Below are positions 43,950 to 51,314 of a stretch of DNA of 64,000 nt, piece by piece. The notes beneath the pieces were generated by a model, which had not been told where the DNA came from, searched no databases, and saw only the letters and a program-made list of their open reading frames with translations. The DNA is from Bin87 sp026710825 (GTDB lineage Bacteria > Chloroflexota > Dehalococcoidia > Lucifugimonadales > UBA3495), in NCBI GenBank assembly GCA_965232815.1, contig OZ247427.1:620001-684000 (forward strand), in the 5' to 3' direction. A program made the position numbers and the translations under genes. Numbering within the stretch: the first letter of the stretch is position 1; every line of letters begins with the position of its first letter.

Positions 43950-44720
43950 ATGGGTATGCCACATAACTTTTGGATGATTAATTGCAACAAGCAGAATTTC
44001 AAAATCACTGAGCATTTGGGCTTCACCCAACAGGGGCTGAAGGCTGAATATCGGCGCAAAGTGCAACGAGTTGAACCAGGGGACCGCATCATCTTTTACG
44101 TGAGCGGAGATCGTGTGTTCACCGCCACGGCCACCGTGACCAAGTCATACGAAGAAGTTCGGTCCACTCCATGGGTCAAGGAAGGAAAGACGCCCTGGCC
44201 TTACCGGATTGAGATCAAACCTGACGTGATTCTCTCCGATCAGCAGTACATTGAAGCCGGACTCATCGCCTATCGCCTGGAATACCTACGGAAGTGGCCG
44301 CCGGAAGACTGGCACCTGGCCTTCCAGGGGAACCTGCATCTGCTTTCCAAGGGAGACTTCTTCCTCCTCGAGACGGAGATGCTGAAACTGCGGGATGGGC
44401 GCGATGCGGCGCTACGCAGAGTAGACACCGAGTTGGCTGTCGAAGCAGAACGGACAAATTCTCAACGAGAACGCCGCCGCCGCAACGCGGAGAGAGAGCC
44501 GGCAAGATCGTCCAGGGCGCGCAACGGCAACCCGCTCGGTGGGACAGACCGACCCCAGGAAGTTCCGCCGGTCACAGCCGAAGCCCCTGACCCAGTTATT
44601 GAAGATCAACCGCCGCCGGCAACAGGACGAGAACGATCGAGCAGTCGCAGTCGCCGATCCCATGGGAAAGGCCGCAACCGACCCCGGCCGGAAAATCCGA
44701 CCAAGTTCGACAACGACTAG
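43950..44720 (+). CDS. EVE-domain protein with Arg/Pro-rich tail
   Basis: The N-terminal ~150 residues match the EVE domain, a PUA-like reader of modified bases: PHNFWMINCNKQNF at the start, then GDRIIFYVSGDRVFTATATVT and a YRIEIKPDVI strand. The start is uncertain; ATGs at 43950 and 43956 give about 255 residues, and 43911 is also in frame. Residues after about 165 are a charged, Arg/Ser/Pro-rich tail that looks disordered and nucleic-acid binding. Its stop codon overlaps that of queG on the opposite strand (CTAG). Confidence 0.8.
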   Translation: MGMPHNFWMINCNKQNFKITEHLGFTQQGLKAEYRRKVQRVEPGDRIIFYVSGDRVFTATATVTKSYEEVRSTPWVKEGKTPWPYRIEIKPDVILSDQQYIEAGLIAYRLEYLRKWPPEDWHLAFQGNLHLLSKGDFFLLETEMLKLRDGRDAALRRVDTELAVEAERTNSQRERRRRNAEREPARSSRARNGNPLGGTDRPQEVPPVTAEAPDPVIEDQPPPATGRERSSSRSRRSHGKGRNRPRPENPTKFDND

Positions 44721-45889
44721 CGCTCGCCAATTTCGCCTAACGCCAGTCGGATCTCCTCGGAAACCGCCGGGTCGTCCGTTGAAAGGGAAGCGGCCTGGAG
44801 CGCGCTTTGAGCATCGGCACCGCCGATCCGACCCAACGCCCAGGCGGCATGTTGCTTGGTCAACGATGATGCCGTTTCCAGCGCCCAGATCAGCGCAGGC
44901 GTTGCGGACTTGTCCCGCAGGTTACCCAGTGCGACGCAGGAGTTGCGTTGCATCCCCTGCCGCTTGGCACGCATCATGGGTGTACCGGAGAACCGCTGCC
45001 GAAATTCGCCTTCGGTCATACTCAACAATTCAATCAGATCCAATCCCGTCAAGTCTCGCCTGCCGAAGTTGGGATCCGACGTTGCCTTAGCCTTGCGGTT
45101 GACGGGACATACCTCCTGGCAGATGTCGCATCCGAAAACCCAAGTACCCATGGCTGCGCGAAGCTCTCGCGGTATGGCTCCCTTGTGCTCGATGGTCAGA
45201 TAACTGATGCACCGCCGATTATCCACCACGTAAGGCGCAACGATCGCGTCGGTGGGACACGACGGTATGCAAAGCGAACATTGTCCGCATGTCTTGGACA
45301 GCGACCGGTCGGGTTCCAAATCCAGGTTAGTCACAATCTGGCCCAGCAGCAGCCAAGAACCAAGGACGGGGCTCAGCACATTGCCATTCTTGCCAAACCA
45401 TCCCAGCCCCGATCGAACCGCCGCCGCCCGGTCCAGCATGGGACCGTCGTCCACGAACCAGCGTGCGCCAAGATCCCCATCGGACCGTTGTAAAGCGAGA
45501 TGCTCGGACAGGTCTATGACGAGTCGACGCATCCGGCGTTTCATCAGGCGATGATAGTCGCGTCCCTGCGCATATCTGGCGACCAGACCAGAATGGGATT
45601 TCTCCTGGTCGCTTTGCCCCGGGTAATAGTTGAGACCGAGCGAGATTATTGAACGAGCGCCCGGTAGCAGATGTTCCGGATCTGTCCCGTGTTGGACGCG
45701 GAGTTTGGTGAACCATGGCAACCCATCCATCAATCCATCGTCGATCCGTCGGAAGGCAATTTCCCGGTCGACATCGAACGCGGACGCATCGGTGACCGCG
45801 ACCAAGTCGAACCCTGCTTCAAGCGCCAGACGGTCGATCACCTGACGGGGCGACTCTGAGTTGATGCCGTAGATCTCAGATGTGCTCAC
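44717..45889 (-). CDS. queG: Epoxyqueuosine reductase
   Basis: QueG reduces epoxyqueuosine to queuosine in tRNA, using cobalamin and two [4Fe-4S] clusters. The 390-residue protein starts at GTG 45889, overlapping the upstream gene's stop. Two ferredoxin motifs (CGQCSLCIPSCPTDAI and CDICQEVCPVNRKA) are present, followed by HEAT-like helices at the C-terminus. It fits the single-cluster-pair form of the family. Confidence 0.95.
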   Translation of the reverse strand: MSTSEIYGINSESPRQVIDRLALEAGFDLVAVTDASAFDVDREIAFRRIDDGLMDGLPWFTKLRVQHGTDPEHLLPGARSIISLGLNYYPGQSDQEKSHSGLVARYAQGRDYHRLMKRRMRRLVIDLSEHLALQRSDGDLGARWFVDDGPMLDRAAAVRSGLGWFGKNGNVLSPVLGSWLLLGQIVTNLDLEPDRSLSKTCGQCSLCIPSCPTDAIVAPYVVDNRRCISYLTIEHKGAIPRELRAAMGTWVFGCDICQEVCPVNRKAKATSDPNFGRRDLTGLDLIELLSMTEGEFRQRFSGTPMMRAKRQGMQRNSCVALGNLRDKSATPALIWALETASSLTKQHAAWALGRIGGADAQSALQAASLSTDDPAVSEEIRLALGEIGER

Positions 45890-46425
45890 TGGTTTTCGTT
45901 CTGATAACGCCCGCGATAACCTTCCAGATCCTCCGCATCAAGATACATGAAAACCAATTGGGCAATCCGGGCGTCCTGTTGGATCCTGAAACCCTGCGGA
46001 TGATGAACGGTCATCAACGCTTGTGAGCGACCCGAATACCCGGCGTCCCAAACCGCGGTGTGAATGGACACGCCCGCTCGCAGGAGGCTGGAACGAGGTC
46101 GGGCCAGCGCCATGATGTGACGTGGCAAGTGTATTGTTTCGTTGAATGTGATCAAATATGCACCTGGTTTGAGTTGCATCCAACGATCTGGACCAAGCGG
46201 GATTTCGTCACTTTCCGGTAGCGTCCGATCATCGTCGGACAGTCCGATGCTCCCGGGGCCAGAAGTCTGAGGATAGGTGGAAATGGACCTAACAGTTATA
46301 TCAAAACCATTGGGTTGAAGCTGTCGTTCCAGGTCTTGGTACTGCTCCACCAACGGAGGGTCGCCGGCGACGAGGCCGGCAATAGTCGCACGGCTGAGAA
46401 TACCAGTGCGATTCAGGGATTCCAC
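45886..46425 (-). CDS. dCTP deaminase/dUTPase-family protein
   Basis: The 179-residue protein belongs to the trimeric dUTPase/Dcd fold. Visible segments are LQPNGFDITVRSI, LKPGAYLITFNETIHLP, ALARPRSSLLRAGVSIHTAVWDAGYSGR and the C-terminal RIAQLVFM. The AVWDAGYSGR block, with Asp and Tyr where many Dcd proteins have DPGF, resembles archaeal-type dUTP diphosphatases. Whether it deaminates dCTP or hydrolyses dUTP cannot be settled by eye. It overlaps queG by four bases. Confidence 0.82.
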   Translation of the reverse strand: MESLNRTGILSRATIAGLVAGDPPLVEQYQDLERQLQPNGFDITVRSISTYPQTSGPGSIGLSDDDRTLPESDEIPLGPDRWMQLKPGAYLITFNETIHLPRHIMALARPRSSLLRAGVSIHTAVWDAGYSGRSQALMTVHHPQGFRIQQDARIAQLVFMYLDAEDLEGYRGRYQNENQ

Positions 46426-46439
46426 TACAATATCATTCC

Positions 46440-46486
46440 AAAAATGAAATGCCCGCCGTGCCGGATAAATCGGGTCAACGGCGGGC
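46440..46486 (-). terminator. Terminator of groEL
   Basis: GCCCGCCGT (46486-46478 on the minus strand) pairs perfectly over nine bases with ACGGCGGGC (46459-46451). The sequence ATTTCATTTTT follows downstream on the minus strand. It lies about 25 bases after the groEL stop at 46509. Confidence 0.75.
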
Positions 46487-46508
46487 CAATCGATGCCTGT
46501 ACTTCGGA

Positions 46509-48134
46509 TCAGTCGTGCATGAAGTCCTGTATGTCAGCGGGCAGCGGTTCGTACTTGGGGATTTCGGTGATCACAGCCTGCGTGGTCAGCAACATGCCGG
46601 CAACCGAACCGGCGTTTCGCAGCGCAGATCGTGTGACTTTGGCCGGGTCGATGATGCCCCGTGCCACCAACGCGGTGTAATCGCCGCGGTCGGCGTCGAA
46701 TCCGTAGTCGCCCTCGCCATTGCGAACATTTTCGACGACTACTTGGCCCTTGTAGCCTGCGTTTTGAGCGATGGTTGTGAGCGGAGCTTCAAGGGCTTCC
46801 CGCACCAGCCGTATCCCAACTGCCTCGTCGCCAGCGGCGCTGCCGATCATGCTATCCAGGGCGGACTGGGCCCGCAGTAGGGTTACGCCGCCGCCGGGGA
46901 TAACCCCCTCTTCAACCGCGGCCCGCGTGGACGCCAACGCATCCTCAGTGCGGCTTTTGCGCTCATTGAGTTCCGGCTCAGTAGCGGCCCCGACTTTGAT
47001 CACGGCGACCCCGCCCGCGAGGTTCGCCAGACGTTCCTGCAGTTTTTCCCGATCGTAGTCCGATGTCGTTTCCTCGATCTGCACACGAAGCTCGGCTACT
47101 CGGCCGGCGATGTCGTCCTCGTGCCCGCGGCCTTCCACTATGGTTGTATCATCCTTGGTCGCCAATACTCGGCGAGCGGAACCAAGCTGCTCAATCGAAA
47201 TGTCATCGAGGCGCATGCCGGCGTCGGTGGTGATAACGGTGCCGCCGGTGACGATCGCGAGGTCCTCCAACAGCGCCTTGCGGCGTTCGCCGAATCCAGG
47301 GGCTTTGACGGCGAGGCTGCTTACGGTGCCCCTCAGCCTGTTTACCACCAGGGTAGCCAGGGCTTCGCCCTCCACATCCTCTGCGATTATCACCAAGGGG
47401 CGGCGTCCTCCCTGTGCGACCGCCTCGAGGGTAGGCACTACGTCAGCCGCGGATGACAGTTTTTGGTCGGTCAACAGAAAGAGAGGTTCATCCAGTGCAA
47501 CCTCCATCCGGTCCGTGTCGGTGACGAAATGGGGTGAGAGATAGCCCCGGTCGAGCCGCATGCCCTCAACCACATCAAGCTCATCGGTCAGACCGCGGCT
47601 TTCCTCCACGGTGATAATTCCCTCGCGTCCCACCTTGTCCATCGCATCTGCGATCAGTTCGGCGATGGCTTCCTCGTGGGCAGACAAAGCTGCGACACGC
47701 GCGACCTGCTCCCGACTATCAACGGCTACTGCCTGAGAGCTGATGTGGTTGCTCACCGCGCTGACCGCCTGGTCAATACCGGATTTCAGGGCCAGCGGAT
47801 TGGCTCCGGCAGCCACGTTCATGAAGCCGCCCTGTATGATAGAGCGCGCTAACACTACGGAGGTGGTGGTACCATCGCCAACAACATCGTTAGTCTTTGC
47901 AGCCGCCTCCTTGACCACCTGTGCACCCATGTTTTCATAAGGGTCCGGAAGCTCCACTTCCTTGGCGATGGTCACGCCGTCGCTGCAGACGACCGGCAGC
48001 GTCCACACACGGCCCAATATCACATTCCTACCGCTGGGACCCAACGTCAGGGCGACCACACGCCCCAGTTGGTCCACCCCGCTCATCAAACTTTGGCGGG
48101 CATCCTCATCGAAAATTAGCTGCTTTTCAGGCAT
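46509..48134 (-). CDS. groEL: Chaperonin GroEL-like, no adjacent groES
   Basis: GroEL folds proteins in an ATP-driven ring. The 541-residue protein has the apical and equatorial signatures LGPSGRNVILG, the ATP site GDGTTTSVVLA, DAMDKVGREGIITVEES and GGVAVIKVGAATE. The C-terminus ends QDFMHD and lacks the usual Gly-Gly-Met tail. No groES lies next to it and no CIRCE-like repeat is seen upstream. It may therefore be a second, specialised chaperonin rather than the housekeeping copy. Confidence 0.95.
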   Translation of the reverse strand: MPEKQLIFDEDARQSLMSGVDQLGRVVALTLGPSGRNVILGRVWTLPVVCSDGVTIAKEVELPDPYENMGAQVVKEAAAKTNDVVGDGTTTSVVLARSIIQGGFMNVAAGANPLALKSGIDQAVSAVSNHISSQAVAVDSREQVARVAALSAHEEAIAELIADAMDKVGREGIITVEESRGLTDELDVVEGMRLDRGYLSPHFVTDTDRMEVALDEPLFLLTDQKLSSAADVVPTLEAVAQGGRRPLVIIAEDVEGEALATLVVNRLRGTVSSLAVKAPGFGERRKALLEDLAIVTGGTVITTDAGMRLDDISIEQLGSARRVLATKDDTTIVEGRGHEDDIAGRVAELRVQIEETTSDYDREKLQERLANLAGGVAVIKVGAATEPELNERKSRTEDALASTRAAVEEGVIPGGGVTLLRAQSALDSMIGSAAGDEAVGIRLVREALEAPLTTIAQNAGYKGQVVVENVRNGEGDYGFDADRGDYTALVARGIIDPAKVTRSALRNAGSVAGMLLTTQAVITEIPKYEPLPADIQDFMHD

Positions 48135-48238
48135 TGTGGGAATCCTCCGGTAAGGGCAGATTGATATGCACGATTCGCCAGAAAGTGACGATATTTCCCG
48201 TGGATAAGTGATCGAATCGCGCCACGTTGTGCTCTCTA

Positions 48239-48267
48239 ATTGTCCGCAACGTACGGAGCATTGTCAA
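48239..48267 (-). promoter_or_regulatory. Promoter of groEL
   Basis: On the minus strand TTGACA (48267-48262) and GACAAT (48244-48239) are separated by 17 bases. It points into the groEL leader and overlaps the -35 region of the rpsT promoter on the other strand. Confidence 0.6.
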
Positions 48268-48274
48268 CCGACGG

Positions 48275-48303
48275 ATGACAATTCGGTCACGCTCTGATAA
48301 CAT
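48275..48303 (+). promoter_or_regulatory. Promoter of rpsT
   Basis: ATGACA (48275-48280) and TAACAT (48298-48303) are separated by 17 bases, just upstream of rpsT (ATG in the AGGAGCGC context near 48337). It is divergent from the groEL promoter and lies within a few bases of it, so the two may interfere. Confidence 0.6.
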
Positions 48304-48336
48304 CCTAAGCTCAGACTAGTCTACAGGAGCGCACCC

Positions 48337-48591
48337 TTGCCTGCACAGAAGGCCCACCGCCAATCAGTGAAACGTTACGCGCGCAACTTGAGCGTGCGCC
48401 GCGCAACACGCAGCGCCATCGGCCGAGCGCGCCGAGCGATTGCCGCGAGAACCCCCGAAAGCGAAGACGAAGTACGAAGAGCCATGCGGCAATTGGATAT
48501 CGCCGCCCGCAAAGGGGTGCTCCACAAGAACAATGCATCCCGGCGCAAAGCTCGACTGGCAGCTGCACTGAACCGCATTTCAACAGAATAG
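48337..48591 (+). CDS. rpsT: 30S ribosomal protein S20
   Basis: S20 is a helical primary binder of 16S rRNA. The 84-residue protein shows the family pattern of long Lys/Arg/Ala helices: SVKRYARNLSVRRATRSAIGRARRA and GVLHKNNASRRKARLAAALN. The TTG at 48337 (following GAGCGCACC) starts the frame. It stands alone, between divergent groEL and downstream lexA. Confidence 0.92.
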   Translation: MPAQKAHRQSVKRYARNLSVRRATRSAIGRARRAIAARTPESEDEVRRAMRQLDIAARKGVLHKNNASRRKARLAAALNRISTE

Positions 48592-48635
48592 TTGCCGCTT
48601 CCAGCGGTTCGGTGACAAAACATTGTCCCCACGGG

Positions 48636-48669
48636 CCGGCGTGTTCGACACGCCGGTCGTTTCTTTTTC
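48636..48669 (+). terminator. Terminator of rpsT
   Basis: CCGGCGTG (48636-48643) pairs perfectly with CACGCCGG (48649-48656) around TTCGA, followed by TCGTTTCTTTTT. It lies 45 bases after the rpsT stop. Confidence 0.9.
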
Positions 48670-48704
48670 AGGCCACGATAGCGTCCACCGTGCCATGATT
48701 CGCG

Positions 48705-48733
48705 TTGACAGGTAGACCACTCTTGGGTATTAT
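48705..48733 (+). promoter_or_regulatory. Promoter of lexA
   Basis: A perfect TTGACA (48705-48710) is followed after 17 bases by TATTAT (48728-48733), five of six matches. The start would lie at about 48740, inside the palindrome described next. Confidence 0.75.
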
Positions 48734-48746
48734 GTTCGCAACGAAC
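48734..48746. promoter_or_regulatory. Candidate LexA operator (SOS box)
   Basis: GTTCG-CAA-CGAAC is a perfect palindrome of five-base arms that begins one base after the -10 hexamer and covers the predicted transcription start of lexA. Its GTTCG/CGAAC half-sites are the ones used by Gram-positive LexA boxes but in the opposite order. The position is ideal for autorepression. No second copy is visible in the window. Confidence 0.6.
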
Positions 48747-48796
48747 AAAATTTCCGCACACCCGCACGGCTATTTCTGCCCAGGAGGTATCAGCCT

Positions 48797-49450
48797 ATGA
48801 CAACGAAACGAGAACTGCGCCCTCGCCAACAACTCATCCTCGCATACATCGAACAATTCCTCGAAGAGAACGGCATGCCGCCGACTGTTCGCGACATTCA
48901 GCGCGGTTGCGAAATCAGCAGTACCTCAGTGGTGGATTACAATCTTCGCCTGCTAGAACGCTACGGCTATCTCAAGCGACGGTCGGAGATCGCCCGTGGA
49001 ATTGAACTCCTGGACGAAACCGGTTTGCCCGTCAACGCAGGGTCAACTCGCGTGCAAATCGTTGGCAGCATCGCCGCAGGTGAACCCATCCCCGCCTTCT
49101 CATCCGAAGGAGCCGCCGCTGCCGCCGAATTCGACATCGTTGAGGTTCGACCAGAGCTGAAAAAGAAGCACGGCACCCTGTTTGCCCTCTCCGTCAAAGG
49201 CACATCCATGATCGATGCCCTGATCGATGATGGCGACGTCGTGGTGATCACGCCGACCAGCACCGCCCAAAACGGCGACATGGTGGTCGCATGGCTCAAA
49301 GAGGAGGAGGAAGCCACACTCAAGAAGTTTTACCGAGAAGGCAGCCGTGTTCGCCTGCAACCTGCCAACAGCACTATGGAACCCATCTACGCAACCGCCG
49401 CTAATGTCGAGGTTCGTGGTCGGGTCGTAGAGGTGTTACGCCAGTTCTGA
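48797..49450 (+). CDS. lexA: LexA repressor
   Basis: LexA represses the SOS genes and is cleaved when RecA is activated. The 217-residue protein has an N-terminal winged-helix domain (about 8-72), a self-cleavage site A94-G95 in the SIAAGEP loop, the catalytic serine S137 (GTS137MIDALI) and the lysine K176 in the ATLKKFY segment. All processing residues are present, so it should be active. The operator-like palindrome in its promoter suggests autoregulation. Confidence 0.96.
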   Translation: MTTKRELRPRQQLILAYIEQFLEENGMPPTVRDIQRGCEISSTSVVDYNLRLLERYGYLKRRSEIARGIELLDETGLPVNAGSTRVQIVGSIAAGEPIPAFSSEGAAAAAEFDIVEVRPELKKKHGTLFALSVKGTSMIDALIDDGDVVVITPTSTAQNGDMVVAWLKEEEEATLKKFYREGSRVRLQPANSTMEPIYATAANVEVRGRVVEVLRQF

Positions 49451-49471
49451 GGTGCGCAAAATCTGGGTTTC

Positions 49472-49507
49472 GGGGCGCGTATCGGGTCAACCGGCGCGCC
49501 CCTTTTT
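49472..49507 (+). terminator. Terminator of lexA
   Basis: GGGGCGCG (49472-49479) pairs perfectly with CGCGCCCC (49495-49502), followed by TTTTT (49503-49507). An inner CCGG-type pairing fills part of the loop. It lies about 22 bases after the lexA stop. Confidence 0.88.
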
Positions 49508-49519
49508 CATGCGCTCCGA

Positions 49520-49828
49520 TCAATTGCGGCTATTCGACAGGGCCCCGTATGTAGCAACTAGGAAGGGGACGCAGTAGGTCAACGGGATTTTCCAGGCCAG
49601 CGTCGCTGATATCTGCCCAGTCAATATGGCGTCGCCCTGATTTAACGCAGTGAGCGCAGTACCAACCACCGCACTGGCGATCAGGGAGCGTCGCAACATG
49701 GGCCAATGTCGCAGGGCGCACCTCAAACACTTCGTAATGCTGGTGGCCGCCGCGGTGGACCGAAACGTGTAACTCGCACCACCCAGAGATTGACCACATC
49801 TCCGGCACGCAGCATCCGTAGGACTCAT
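49520..49828 (-). CDS. NrtS-like small membrane protein with Cys-rich N-terminus
   Basis: The C-terminal ~60 residues match the NrtS pattern of small nitrate/nitrite transporter subunits: LRRSLIASAVVGT, ALNQGDAILTGQIS, a second hydrophobic segment, and TYCVPFLVATYGALSNSR. Two membrane helices are predicted (about 47-66 and 78-97). The N-terminus has a possible zinc site: C8 and C11 (CX2C) and C34, C37 and H41 (CX2CX3H). Its ATG overlaps the truB stop (ATGA), so it is read with the nusA-infB operon. Its role with translation genes is unknown. Confidence 0.75.
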   Translation of the reverse strand: MSPTDAACRRCGQSLGGASYTFRSTAAATSITKCLRCALRHWPMLRRSLIASAVVGTALTALNQGDAILTGQISATLAWKIPLTYCVPFLVATYGALSNSRN

Positions 49829-50814
49829 TCTCCGTATTCCCGAGCGCGCGGAGACTCACATGCAGAGGCATGCGGCGCGTAGGGAGAAGCCCCGCTGCTA
49901 TTGAACACTTTTTTGGGTTGCCAGCATTCCACGTCCCGTTGGAACTGCAACATCGCCAGGAAAACACCATCCGGGCTATACGCCCTCCGCCACTCCTCGT
50001 CCTGCGCCAAGCACCTGTTCCCAATGCGGATGGCCTGCCCGTTTTTTATGGCCATCGCCTGTTCTCGCGTAACTCGCAACGCCCGCCAACATAGCAAAGC
50101 CCAATCCACTGGTTGGAGATGTTCATTCCAATCTCCCCTCTCAGCCGCTTCCTCCAGGTCATCCAGAGTCACGCCGTTTTCGGCGTTAAATTGGCCGCAG
50201 GATAACCTTGACAGTTCCGTTACGTACGCGCCAACTCCCAATCCCTCCCCAAGGTCGTGGGCTATCGACCGCAGGTAAGTGCCCCGGCCGCAATCGACGG
50301 TAATCTGCAAAAACGGCAGGTCGATCCGATCTATCTGGATCGCGCTTATCATTACCGGGCGTGGCGCCCTCTCTATCACTTTTCCGGCGCGAGCCAATTC
50401 GTACAATCGGCGACCATCCTTCTTGATGGCGCTGTACATCGGTGGCACCTGTTGGATAGCTCCGACGAATTGGACCAACGTCGATGCTATTTCGCTACGA
50501 GTGAGCGAGGCAGGACTAGCGATTTCCTCGATATCACCTTCCGCATCGTAGGTGTTGCTCTTTGCACCGAGGCGTACCGTCATACGATATCGCTTGCTAC
50601 CGGAAACCACCTGCTCCATGAGGCGCGTGGCTTGGCCGAAGCAGATTGGCAAAACACCCTCCGCCAACGGATCGAGGGTGCCGGCGTGCCCCACTTTTTT
50701 GCGCTGAGCGGTGATCCGCTTGACCCTGCGTAGCGCCTCCATGGAGGACATCCCCACCGGTTTATACAGGTTCAAAAAGCCGTGGATCTGCCCAGACGGC
50801 GCGCTGGCGGTCAT
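49825..50814 (-). CDS. truB: tRNA pseudouridine-55 synthase
   Basis: TruB makes pseudouridine 55 in the T-loop of tRNA. The 329-residue protein begins with GFLNLYKPVGMSSMEALRRVKR and has the catalytic aspartate D48 in HAGTLDPLAEGVLP. The YXAXK-like PPMYSAIKKDGRRLYELARAG and the CGRGTYLRSIAHDLG segments are standard. A C-terminal extension of ~40 residues follows. It lies in the nusA-infB operon. Confidence 0.95.
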   Translation of the reverse strand: MTASAPSGQIHGFLNLYKPVGMSSMEALRRVKRITAQRKKVGHAGTLDPLAEGVLPICFGQATRLMEQVVSGSKRYRMTVRLGAKSNTYDAEGDIEEIASPASLTRSEIASTLVQFVGAIQQVPPMYSAIKKDGRRLYELARAGKVIERAPRPVMISAIQIDRIDLPFLQITVDCGRGTYLRSIAHDLGEGLGVGAYVTELSRLSCGQFNAENGVTLDDLEEAAERGDWNEHLQPVDWALLCWRALRVTREQAMAIKNGQAIRIGNRCLAQDEEWRRAYSPDGVFLAMLQFQRDVECWQPKKVFNSSGASPYAPHASACESPRAREYGE

Positions 50815-50817
50815 CGC

Positions 50818-51213
50818 CTAACCCTGCCCAGCAGATGTAGCGAGGCCACCGCTCTCCGAGGCGTCTGGCGACGGCAGGTCGTCTATGATTCGCATCAAGC
50901 GATCCGCTTCCATCAAGGCATCATCGAGCACGAACTTCAGGAACGGGATGTAACGCAGCGAAACTCGCCCGCGCAGCTCGCGACGCAAGAATGTAGCCGA
51001 AGACTGAATCCCGGCCAGCGCTTCCTGGCGTACAGACTCGTTGCCCATGACGCTCACGTAAACGCGCGCGGTCCTCAAGTCCGATGCGGTGCGAACCTGG
51101 GTAATGGTAATGAGACCCTTCAGCCGCGGATCGTTGACCTGAGAAGACATCAGGCTGGAGATCTCCTCACGAAGCACTCCATTTACTCTTTCAATGCGAC
51201 GCCGGTCGGCCAT
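50818..51213 (-). CDS. rbfA: Ribosome-binding factor A
   Basis: RbfA helps mature the 16S rRNA 5' end. The 131-residue protein shows the family layout: RIERVNGVLREEISSLMSSQVNDPRLKGLITITQVRT, RTARVYVSVMG and the LRGRVSLRYIPFLKFVLDDALMEADR segment. A short C-terminal Ser/Gly tail follows. It ends four bases before truB. Confidence 0.93.
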   Translation of the reverse strand: MADRRRIERVNGVLREEISSLMSSQVNDPRLKGLITITQVRTASDLRTARVYVSVMGNESVRQEALAGIQSSATFLRRELRGRVSLRYIPFLKFVLDDALMEADRLMRIIDDLPSPDASESGGLATSAGQG

Positions 51214-51314
51214 GTCCGCCTCGGTCTAAGCTGGGATAGGACGCTGCCCGGTGGAATAGAGGCCGCAAAGCGTACATCAGCCCACCGGGTACGTTTGGAG
51301 GGTCGCGCCGGGGA

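Noticed and set aside
48135..48336. CIRCE heat-shock operator upstream of groEL
   Set aside because: No TTAGCACTC-type inverted repeat is present; the only symmetric element comes from the two facing -35 boxes.
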